Shown here piece after piece: positions 8,119 through 15,388 of a stretch of 41,446 nt of DNA. The DNA comes from Dehalococcoidia bacterium (lineage in GTDB: Bacteria > Chloroflexota > Dehalococcoidia > Lucifugimonadales > UBA3495). The first letter of the stretch is position 1. Every line of letters starts with the position of its first letter. Location of the stretch: contig JAJDWF010000028.1 of assembly GCA_022825745.1 (NCBI GenBank), positions 1-41,446 of the forward strand, read 5' to 3'. The translations under genes were made by a program, and so were the position numbers. The notes under the pieces are model-generated. The model was given only the letters and a program-made list of their open reading frames with translations, was not told the DNA's origin and did no database searches.

Positions 8119-8155
8119 GAAACACCGCCGGCCGCATTCCCGGTTCGCGCCGGAA

Positions 8156-9190
8156 CTAGGACACCACCCGCACCCGGTGGTTGTTGCTGTCCGCCACGTA
8201 GATGTGTCCGTTGGCGGCGATTCCGCAGCCGTGGGGCCGGTCCATCCCCGCTTCCGTTGCCGGGCCGCCGTCCCCGTCGCCGCCCAGATGCCCGCCCGCG
8301 ATGGTAGTGACGACGCCCGTGTTGGCGTCGATGCGCCGGATGGCGTGGTTCTCCGTGTCCACTACGATGATGTTGTCGTTGGCGTCGCAGCGCAGGGCTT
8401 TGGGCGCGCCCCAGGCGGCGGCCAGCGCCGGCCCGCCGTCGCCGCTGTACCCGCGCTCGGCGTCGGCGCCGGCCACCGTGCCCATGATGCCGCCGGCGGT
8501 CACGATGCGCACGCCGTTGCCCTCGCGCTCCGCGATGAACGTGTTGCCCCGGCTGTCCATGCAGACCGCTCGCGCCCCCAGGATGCTGGCCTGCCCGGCC
8601 GGCATTCCGTCGCCGGCCCGCACCTTCTCGCCGTTGCCGGCAAAGGTGTCTATGATCCCAGTGGCCAGGTCCAGGCGCCGGATGCGTTGGTCCTGGATGT
8701 CGGCGATCAGCAGTCCGCCCTTTCCATCAAGAAAACAGTCGTTGGGTTCGCGCAATTGCGCCTCGCTGCCCGGGCCGCCGTCGCCGGAGTATCCCGGTTC
8801 CCCGGTGCCGGCCACGGTGGTGATGATGCCTGTCGCGCCGTCCACCCTGCGCACGGCCGCGTTCAGCCGGTCAACTATGTAAATCGTCCCGTCGCCGTCA
8901 ACGTCCAGCGAGTATGGCTCGTAGAGCGTGGCCTCGGTGGCCGGGCCGCCGTCGCCCGTATGCCCCTGCTCACCCGTACCTGCCACCGTGGTCACGATGC
9001 CGCTGGCGGCGTCCACCCGCCGCACGATGTGGTTGCGGGCCTCGCAGAAGAACAGGTTGCCGGCCGGATCAAAGGCGCACAGGAAAGGTTCCCGCAGGGT
9101 GGCCTCCGTGGCGGGGCCGCCGTCGCCGGTGTAGCCGGCCTCCCCGGTGCCGACGACGGTGCGGATGGTTGGGCTGTGTTCGGTTGTCAT
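8156..9190 (-). CDS. NHL-repeat six-bladed beta-propeller
   Basis: A 344-residue protein made almost entirely of six NHL-type repeats. Each has a TVxGTGExGYTGDGGPA-type loop followed by a strand pattern ending in (V/I)RRVD. The repeats are visible in the DNA as recurring gccgggccgccgtcgcc stretches. The six blades would close a propeller used for protein or ligand binding. The start is ATG 9190 with GGAGG upstream. No signal peptide is evident, although secreted homologues are common. It lies 83 nt behind dnaA on the same strand; a functional link is not implied. Confidence 0.85.
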   Translation of the reverse strand: MTTEHSPTIRTVVGTGEAGYTGDGGPATEATLREPFLCAFDPAGNLFFCEARNHIVRRVDAASGIVTTVAGTGEQGHTGDGGPATEATLYEPYSLDVDGDGTIYIVDRLNAAVRRVDGATGIITTVAGTGEPGYSGDGGPGSEAQLREPNDCFLDGKGGLLIADIQDQRIRRLDLATGIIDTFAGNGEKVRAGDGMPAGQASILGARAVCMDSRGNTFIAEREGNGVRIVTAGGIMGTVAGADAERGYSGDGGPALAAAWGAPKALRCDANDNIIVVDTENHAIRRIDANTGVVTTIAGGHLGGDGDGGPATEAGMDRPHGCGIAANGHIYVADSNNHRVRVVS

Positions 9191-9273
9191 GTCTGCCTCC
9201 GCAGAATCCAGGTTCAATATGGTATCGGCGCAAGCCGCTGCTACTATAACAGTCCCTTCGCCCCGCCTTTCCA

Positions 9274-10764
9274 TCAGGAACGGTCCAGCAGCGCGCCCTT
9301 GATGCTGTTGACCGACTGGCGCAGGCGTTCGTCGCTGGCGACCCCGGCGCGTATCCGCTCCACGCCGTGAATCACGGTGCTGTGGTTGCGCCCCGAGAGC
9401 GTCCTGCCAACGGTGGTGGGCGGTATGCCCATTTCTACGGCGAGCAGATACATGACCACCTGCCTCGCCTGCGCCACCGTCGCCGTGCGCCCGCGCCCCA
9501 GGATTTGCTCAACGCTCACGCCAAAATGCCGTGCCACCGTTTCCAGGACCTGTTCCGGCGTTACGTCGGCGCGCGGGTCGGGCCCGGCAATGCCGTCCAG
9601 CTGCTCCGCAACCGACTCGGGCGTGAGCGGCGCGTTCATCAACTGCGCCATCGCCATGACCCGGTTGAAAGCTCCCTGCAACTGGCGGATGTTGCGGTTA
9701 ACTCGCTGGGCGATCAAGTCCAGCACCGCATCCGGCGCGTTCGCCCTTTGCGCGGCTGCCCACGCGCGCAGGATGGCCAGCCGCATCTCCGGCGACGGCG
9801 GCCGGATGTCCGCCAGCAAACCCCACTGGAACCTCGACCGCAACCGCTCCTCAAGGGGAGAGATGGTATGGGGCGCCCGGTCGCTGGTGAGCACAATCTG
9901 CGCGCCGGCCTGGTGCAGGTCGTTGAAGGTGTGAAAGAGGCTTTCCTGCGTCTGTTCCTTGCCGGCGAGAAACTGCACGTCGTCCATGAGCAGCAGGTCC
10001 AGCCCCCGGTAGCGGTCGCGGAATTCGCGCATCGCCCGGCGGTGGATGGCGGATACGAACTCGTTGGTGAACTGTTCGGACGTGACATAAAGGACCGAAC
10101 GGTCCTGTTCCAGCGCCCGGTTGCCCACCGCGTGGAGCAAATGAGTTTTCCCCATGCCCGAGCCCGCGTATATGAACAGCGGATTGTATCCCCCGGACGA
10201 TCCGCCGTCCGCCGCAGCCTTGCCCACGTCGGCGACTGCGCTTGCCGCATGGTACGCCAACTGGTTGCTCTCGCCCACCACAAAGTTCTCAAACGTGTAG
10301 CGCGGGTTGCAGGTGGCCGCGTTCACGGTGTCCCAGTCGTATTCGCCGGCAGTCGAAGTGTTCCGCCCCAGGTCATAGCCGTCGGGCACCGGCGCCCGCG
10401 TCCGACGCGCCGGCGCGGCGGTTACGGACTGGACCCGAACCCGGTCAACCTCCTCCGTTGTCCCGTTGCTCGATGCCACCGACGGCATTGCCCGGTAGTG
10501 AATGGCCGCTTCCCGGCCTAGCGTTTTGGTCAGCGCCTCCCGGGCCATCGCCAGGTGCAGCGGCAACTCAAGCCAGGACACAGCGAATGAACTGGCGGCA
10601 GCTACCACCAACGCCGGCCCCGCGTCTGATGCGGCGTTCCCGTCGTGCCAACTGTGTCCGATGCAGGGACGCAGGAACGTATTGAAATGCTCCTTTGGCA
10701 TCTCCATTTGCAGCCGGCCGAGCACGGCTTGCCAGACGGATGCGGGGTCGGGAAGGTTGGCCAT
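9274..10764 (-). CDS. dnaA: Chromosomal replication initiator DnaA
   Basis: A 496-residue DnaA with all four domains. Domain I (1-about 85) has WQAVLGRLQMEMPKEHFNTF. A linker follows (about 90-145). Domain III is an AAA+ ATPase beginning at YTFENFVVGESNQLAYHAA, with Walker A GSGMGKT (201-207), Walker B LLLMDD (257-262) and the RLRSRFQWGL arginine-finger region. Domain IV has the signature GRNHSTVIHGVERI (about 458-471), the helix-turn-helix that reads DnaA boxes. It binds ATP and origin DNA to open the replication origin. No dnaN, recF or gyrB is adjacent, unlike many bacteria. Confidence 0.97.
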   Translation of the reverse strand: MANLPDPASVWQAVLGRLQMEMPKEHFNTFLRPCIGHSWHDGNAASDAGPALVVAAASSFAVSWLELPLHLAMAREALTKTLGREAAIHYRAMPSVASSNGTTEEVDRVRVQSVTAAPARRTRAPVPDGYDLGRNTSTAGEYDWDTVNAATCNPRYTFENFVVGESNQLAYHAASAVADVGKAAADGGSSGGYNPLFIYAGSGMGKTHLLHAVGNRALEQDRSVLYVTSEQFTNEFVSAIHRRAMREFRDRYRGLDLLLMDDVQFLAGKEQTQESLFHTFNDLHQAGAQIVLTSDRAPHTISPLEERLRSRFQWGLLADIRPPSPEMRLAILRAWAAAQRANAPDAVLDLIAQRVNRNIRQLQGAFNRVMAMAQLMNAPLTPESVAEQLDGIAGPDPRADVTPEQVLETVARHFGVSVEQILGRGRTATVAQARQVVMYLLAVEMGIPPTTVGRTLSGRNHSTVIHGVERIRAGVASDERLRQSVNSIKGALLDRS

Positions 10765-11111
10765 AGTCAGTGAGTTCTCCGGTCGTATCGCCGACTATGT
10801 TAGAGGGATGATTAGCCCAACCGCTAGGCGGCTTTCTAGATATCCCGTTCCGCCTTAATTTATTCAATCGACCAATATCATGCGCTGTTTGAAAATTCGC
10901 CTACGCCGCAAGCGTAGGCCGGCCCCATTCGTTGCCAGACGCAAGGGTGTTCCAAAACCCCGAGGGGAACCCCGGGACAACCCGCCCCGGTCTCTCCGAG
11001 GGCGACATAACAACATCTGGTAGATAGCCGTTCCGGGCTAATCCGGGTTGCTGTTTGACGGTAGGTTTCCGGGTACCCGGGCTGGTGCCGGCACGGGCGG
11101 CTGCGCTCGCG
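10765..11111. other. Intergenic spacer upstream of dnaA, no gene
   Basis: 347 bp between dnaA and the methyltransferase, the longest gene-free stretch. It has a comparatively AT-rich patch (about 10840-10895), then GC-rich sequence with several small palindromes. I looked on both strands for TTATCCACA and one-base variants and saw none, so an origin cannot be claimed. No convincing small gene or RNA. Confidence 0.6.
10899..10919. repeat. Perfect inverted repeat upstream of dnaA
   Basis: GCCTACGC (10899-10906), a CGCAA spacer and GCGTAGGC (10912-10919). It is a stable 8-bp hairpin without a following T-run, in the spacer upstream of dnaA. Possibly a protein-binding palindrome or a small mobile palindromic element. 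Confidence 0.5.
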
Positions 11112-12458
11112 CTAAGGCCTCACCGCACCGATCACGTATTCCGTGTATTGCCGCAGTTCAATGCCGCTGGCGGTTTCGGCTCGGCTGCCCCGCCGGGCTG
11201 GCATCATGCGCCGGTCCCGGTCCAGATCCCGGGGCGCGACGTCCACCACGTCAAGGCCAACGGCGGTCGCGATGTCCGCCAGGCATTGGTGAGTCGGGAT
11301 CAGCAAGCCCCGCATCACCGAGGGTCCGACCACGATGACCGCCGCCGCGCCGGGCCGCAGCACGCGGGTCATCTCGCCGATTGCAGCGTGCATATCGACA
11401 AAGTAGCGGCGCAGGACACGAGACTTGGGCGCATCTTTCTCGCCCAGTTGGTCAACCACGGCCTGAACCGGCGCGGGCAATTCAACGGGAGCGGATTGCC
11501 CGGCCCGGTTGCCCCCGTGCTCTTTACCAATCGATTCGGAGCCGATGTACCGCGCCCGCAGGTTGGTAAGGCGGGGAATCGGGTCCCCCAGCCACGCCAG
11601 CGAAAACTTGTGCGCCCGCATGTAATCCAGCGCGTTGGCGTATGGCGGCGACGTTACGATCAGGTCCACGCTGTCGGCGGGCAAGGGCAGGTCGCGGGCG
11701 TCGCCGGCAACAATCCGGCTTTCGCCCACGGCGTCGGGATTGACCGCGGCGTACGCATCGGCAGCCCGGTCCAGCAGGTTTGCGAAAACGCGGATGGGAC
11801 GTCTCGGCGTTTTGTCGGCCACGCGGTGGGGCCGCGTGTGCGCCAAATCCCGGGCGCGCGAGACCCCGCCGGACTTGGTCACGATGGTGGAGGAAAAAAC
11901 CACCTCCAGCAAATTTCGCAAGCCGGGATCCGGTTCCCCGCGGATGGCCAGAATCAGCGCGGACAGCTCCTGCTGAGTCTCCGTGAAAAACCAGTAGTCC
12001 AGAAATTCCCGCGTAGCATCATCCATACCGCCGCGCACGAACCCCAAAGGGTCTGCGGGGTGGCTGCCTCCCGAGTGCAGGTCAGCGGCCCTTTGCAGCG
12101 CGCCGGCGCCGGCTGCCTTGACTGCCTCTGAGTCCAGGGCCGCAGTCCGCGCCGCGCTCTGCCGCCGCGCCAGGGGATCCAGGTCGACGCCGACCACCGA
12201 GCGCCCGGCGAGCCAGCCCTCCAGCAGCGTAACGCCGGAGCCGCACATCGGGTCCAGCACCGTATCGCCAGGCCGGGTCAGGCCGTTGATGAAATAGCCG
12301 GCCAGCCCGTGCGGAAAGCGGGCCGCGAAAGGATGCAGCGCATGGAGTCCCTCTCTGGCGGACGACTCCCGCGCCGACGTCCGGAAAGCCAGGTCGGTGC
12401 TAAGGAGGCTGGCCAAGCCGTCACGTGTTAACGAGGTGGAGGTCAAAGCGAACTCCAA
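11112..12458 (-). CDS. Orphan DNA (or RNA) N-methyltransferase
   Basis: A 448-residue Rossmann methyltransferase. DPMCGSG (69-75) followed by VDLDP (91-95) binds S-adenosylmethionine, and TSPPY (269-273) is the catalytic motif of enzymes that methylate exocyclic amino groups. The SAM motif lies before the catalytic motif. The 190-residue insert between them, with WFFTETQQELSALI, could read the target. No endonuclease is adjacent, so it is not a visible restriction system. The frame opens at TTG 12458 without a ribosome site, so the true start may be a later codon. A tRNA/rRNA target cannot be excluded. Confidence 0.72.
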   Translation of the reverse strand: MEFALTSTSLTRDGLASLLSTDLAFRTSARESSAREGLHALHPFAARFPHGLAGYFINGLTRPGDTVLDPMCGSGVTLLEGWLAGRSVVGVDLDPLARRQSAARTAALDSEAVKAAGAGALQRAADLHSGGSHPADPLGFVRGGMDDATREFLDYWFFTETQQELSALILAIRGEPDPGLRNLLEVVFSSTIVTKSGGVSRARDLAHTRPHRVADKTPRRPIRVFANLLDRAADAYAAVNPDAVGESRIVAGDARDLPLPADSVDLIVTSPPYANALDYMRAHKFSLAWLGDPIPRLTNLRARYIGSESIGKEHGGNRAGQSAPVELPAPVQAVVDQLGEKDAPKSRVLRRYFVDMHAAIGEMTRVLRPGAAAVIVVGPSVMRGLLIPTHQCLADIATAVGLDVVDVAPRDLDRDRRMMPARRGSRAETASGIELRQYTEYVIGAVRP

Positions 12459-12532
12459 TTGTCGTGTTGGAACGGGTAAACGGTGTGGATTTCCGGTACG
12501 ATGCTACCATAGCGCAGGTTACGGAGCTGCCC

Positions 12533-13150
12533 ATGACTAACGACCTTATTTTCCGCCCTTTGACCCCGGAGTTGATGAACGACTTCGGAACCATCTTGCG
12601 GGGCAACTTCGGCGCCGGCTGCTGGTGCATGTTCCCCCGCTTGACGCAGGCCGAGACAATCGCGCTGCCCGGCGAAGGTTCCATCAGCCCGCGCCGTCGG
12701 GCGGTCATGACGGATTTGGCAAAGCGTGAACCTGCGCCGGGGCTGCTGGCTTACCAGGGCGATGAACCGGTGGGGTGGGTAGCCGTCGCGCCCCGCCGAG
12801 AGCTAAACCGCGTCAACCGCTCCCGCGCCACTCCGCGAGTTGACGACACCGACGTCTGGGTGATTCCCTGCGTCACCGTGAGGAAAGGTGTGCGCGGACG
12901 CGGGATTGCCGTTGCCTTGATCGGTGCGGCCGTGCAATATGCCGCGCAGCACGGCGCCCCCGCCGTTGAGGCCTACCCCCGAGCCGGCGACGAACGCACC
13001 GGCGACGACAACGCCTACTTTGGCACCGAGCCAATGTTCCGCCGGGCCGGATTCAGCGTGGCGCGCGGCCCTCTGGAAAACCGCCCGCGCAACTGGATCG
13101 CCCGACTGACGATGCGCCGAACTATCGAGCCTCACCCGGCCGCATCGTGA
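12533..13150 (+). CDS. GNAT-family N-acetyltransferase
   Basis: A 205-residue acetyltransferase of the group recognised by GCWCM near the N-terminus (G29-CWCM). The acetyl-CoA loop is VTVRKGVRGRGIAVALI (about 112-130), and the C-terminal FGTEPMFRRAGFSV strand-helix is typical of GNAT. It transfers acetyl from acetyl-CoA to an amine; the substrate is unknown. The start is ATG 12533 with GGAG upstream. It is divergent from the methyltransferase, and its 3' end overlaps the convergent PaREP1-like gene by 29 nt. Confidence 0.8.
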   Translation: MTNDLIFRPLTPELMNDFGTILRGNFGAGCWCMFPRLTQAETIALPGEGSISPRRRAVMTDLAKREPAPGLLAYQGDEPVGWVAVAPRRELNRVNRSRATPRVDDTDVWVIPCVTVRKGVRGRGIAVALIGAAVQYAAQHGAPAVEAYPRAGDERTGDDNAYFGTEPMFRRAGFSVARGPLENRPRNWIARLTMRRTIEPHPAAS

Positions 13151-13508
13151 CCAGGACGCGCTCCAGGTTATCGGCCAACAGCAGGGCTTGAACGCGACGC
13201 TGGCGGAGTTGTTCGGGAGTCAGGTTGCCGTTATAGAAGTGACCGTGCAGGCTTCCTGCCCAGGACCAGGATTCGTAGATGTAACGAGTGCTCGGGTTCC
13301 CCGCGAACAATCGATGCGCCAAGTTGCGGCGTTCGGAAAGGTTGGTGTCGGTATCGTTCTGCCGCTCGTGTTTCAGAACGGCGCTTGCCAGGTGGTTGAC
13401 TACGCCCCACAACGCTTCGGCGGCCAAATGAACCCGTCCGCCGTCCCACAGGTCACTGCTATCGGCGCGGAGTTGGCGCGCCAGTGCCAAATGCTCATCA
13501 GGGTTCAT
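13122..13508 (-). CDS. PaREP1/HEPN-like helical protein
   Basis: A 128-residue all-helical protein. HLAAEALWGVVNHLASAVLKH is the helix pair typical of PaREP1/HEPN-like proteins, and RRNLAH (R60 to H65) fits the Rx4H motif of HEPN ribonucleases. SWAGSLHGHFYNG (about 83-95) recurs in the related gene at 26908 as an H-x2-FY-x-G block. It overlaps the upstream family member by 11 nt and is translationally coupled to it. HEPN proteins often act as toxins or RNA-binding partners of nucleotidyltransferases; no such partner is adjacent here. Assignment by pattern only. Confidence 0.55.
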   Translation of the reverse strand: MNPDEHLALARQLRADSSDLWDGGRVHLAAEALWGVVNHLASAVLKHERQNDTDTNLSERRNLAHRLFAGNPSTRYIYESWSWAGSLHGHFYNGNLTPEQLRQRRVQALLLADNLERVLVTMRPGEAR

Positions 13509-13887
13509 GCTGCCTTTTGCCTGCGCCGGCCATCAGGGCATCGACCAACTGTATCACCGAAGGATAGCACTGCGCCGGCTCTTCGTCGTCCAACATATGC
13601 AAGCGCATATTCTCTTCCATGTATTCGGCCACGCCCAACTTAATCAGATAAAGCCGCTTGTCGTTGCCGTCTTCCTGGTCAAGGATATCGGCAATCCGCC
13701 AACGGTCTTCGACGGTGTCGTAGGGCAAACCGCGTGCTTCCCCGAAAACCGCCAGCGCGTGCTCGGTGGCGTTCCACAGCAGCTCCGATATGAGCAGGCC
13801 GTTGCCGATTCGCAAGGCCAACTCGGCCTGGTGCAGGTATTTTTGCACGTGGTCAACGTGTCGGGTTTTGGTCTTGGCGGCGGTCAT
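13498..13887 (-). CDS. PaREP1/HEPN-like helical protein
   Basis: A 129-residue all-helical protein starting at ATG 13887 behind GGGAGAAA. LLISELLWNATEHALAVFGE aligns with the LW-x2-xxHA core of the next gene and of the gene at 26908, so the three look paralogous. There is no clear Rx4-6H motif, so it may be a non-catalytic partner. It is the first gene of a two-gene unit. Function unknown; HEPN/PaREP1 membership is inference from helix pattern. Confidence 0.5.
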   Translation of the reverse strand: MTAAKTKTRHVDHVQKYLHQAELALRIGNGLLISELLWNATEHALAVFGEARGLPYDTVEDRWRIADILDQEDGNDKRLYLIKLGVAEYMEENMRLHMLDDEEPAQCYPSVIQLVDALMAGAGKRQHEP

Positions 13888-13963
13888 GCTGATTTCTCCC
13901 GTGGTGTCCGACTATCCGGCTATATTGTAGCGCACGTCTGTCAAACAAACCGGCTGGTCGGAA

Positions 13964-15388
13964 TTAGTCAGCCGGCTCCGGCGCAACCGTCCCGCCCCGG
14001 GCCGCGCGAGCCTGCCGCGCCTCCTCACGCTCCTGATGCAGCCGCAGCCGCCTGGGCAGCGGCGGACGTGGCAGGAACCAGTAGCCGATAGCCGCGGCAA
14101 TGTAGAGCAGCACCAGCGGGAACAGCGCCCAGTAAAAACTGCCGGTGTAGTCGTAGATTGCCCCCATCCACATCGCCGTCCACATCGACGCCAACTGGTC
14201 CGGCAGGTGCTGCCAGCCGCGCAGCGTGGCGTAGGCCCGCCGGCCGAAGAAGTCGCCCATGATGGCCCAGTTCAGCGGGTTGGCGCTCTCGGCGAAGGCC
14301 AGCAACAGGACGAATACCACCACCTGCCACATCTCCCCGCTTTGGGTGATCAGCGAACCCAGCGCCAGCGCGCCCGACACCATGCACGCCGCGCTCAGCT
14401 TGCGCCGATCCACCCGGTCGCCGAGCCATCCGACGCAAGGGTTGAACACCATGTTCAAGAAGGAAAATCCACTGACGAATGCAGCCGCGATGATGATATG
14501 CTGGCGGCCCTGCTCCGACAGAGGATCCTGCGGCACGCCGGCCTCCAGGAACCAGATAATCAACGGGGCCATCAGGAACGACGCGCCGGCGTGGACGATG
14601 TTGCGGAAACCTGTGGCCATCACCAGCAGCCAGTACGACGGAGTGCGCATGGCCTCACCGGCCAGGAAATCGGTGTCTCCGACCTGGCCCCCACGCCTCT
14701 CTCTTGGCCTGGTCTGGCCGGTATCGGAGGCCGCTGCCAACTCCGGCGGGTCGCCGTCGGGCAGGAGCCCCATGTCCTCGGGTGCGCGGCGCAGGAAGTA
14801 CGACAGCGGAATGACCACGGCGATGATGCAGAATCCCAGGATGGTGCAGGCGTCCCGCCAGCCCACCACGAAAATCAGCAGGCCCACCAGGTACGCGGAC
14901 GCGCCGCCCAGCCCGTTGCCCATGCTGACCACGGACATTGCCAGCCCACGCCGGCGTCGGAACCAGTTGTTCACCGCCGCGATGGAAGCGTTGTTGTATC
15001 CCGACCGGAACCCCACCGAAAGGAAAATCACAAACACCAGCAGGAACCACCAGAAGTTGGTGGTGCGCGCCAGCAGGATGAACCCAAGCCCCGACATCAA
15101 ACCGCCGAAGGCCAGCATGACGCGCGGCCCGAATCGGTCGGTGCAATAGCCCATCAACGGTCCCTGCACCCCTCCCATGAAACGGCCCAGGCCCTCGGCC
15201 AGCCCCAGCATCGTCCGGGATTGAGGGCTGAACCCCAGCACGTTCTTCGGAAAGACGATGCCATTTTCGATCGGAACGTAGAGAACCGTGAAGCCCCGGT
15301 TGAAGCTGCCGTGTTTCATTCCGTCGGCAATCAGGCTGACCAGTACGATCCACCACCCGTAGAATATCTTGGGCCGGCGCAGGCGCAT
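13964..15388 (-). CDS. Major facilitator superfamily transporter
   Basis: A 474-residue membrane protein with about 12 transmembrane helices in two six-helix halves. The conserved loop between helices 2 and 3 reads GYCTDRFGPR, with the equivalent GDRVDRRK in the second half. The N-terminus YGWWIVLVSL resembles the monocarboxylate/oxalate-formate carrier group. ATG 15388 overlaps the TGA of the upstream CoA-transferase (TGATG), so the two are translationally coupled; a GTG 33 nt upstream is less likely. Coupling suggests it imports the acid that the CoA-transferase activates, which is inference. Confidence 0.85.
   Translation of the reverse strand: MRLRRPKIFYGWWIVLVSLIADGMKHGSFNRGFTVLYVPIENGIVFPKNVLGFSPQSRTMLGLAEGLGRFMGGVQGPLMGYCTDRFGPRVMLAFGGLMSGLGFILLARTTNFWWFLLVFVIFLSVGFRSGYNNASIAAVNNWFRRRRGLAMSVVSMGNGLGGASAYLVGLLIFVVGWRDACTILGFCIIAVVIPLSYFLRRAPEDMGLLPDGDPPELAAASDTGQTRPRERRGGQVGDTDFLAGEAMRTPSYWLLVMATGFRNIVHAGASFLMAPLIIWFLEAGVPQDPLSEQGRQHIIIAAAFVSGFSFLNMVFNPCVGWLGDRVDRRKLSAACMVSGALALGSLITQSGEMWQVVVFVLLLAFAESANPLNWAIMGDFFGRRAYATLRGWQHLPDQLASMWTAMWMGAIYDYTGSFYWALFPLVLLYIAAAIGYWFLPRPPLPRRLRLHQEREEARQARAARGGTVAPEPAD

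Noticed and set aside
8940..9180. Recurring 50-bp similar blocks, possibly a CRISPR array
   Set aside because: They are in-frame NHL blade repeats without unique spacers of constant length.
11055..12131. Plus-strand open frame opposite the methyltransferase
   Set aside because: Shadow of the minus-strand gene with clear DPMCGSG and TSPPY motifs.
13920..13950. TTGACA and TACAAT upstream of the PaREP1-like pair
   Set aside because: Only 9 bp separate the hexamers, so they cannot form one sigma70 promoter.
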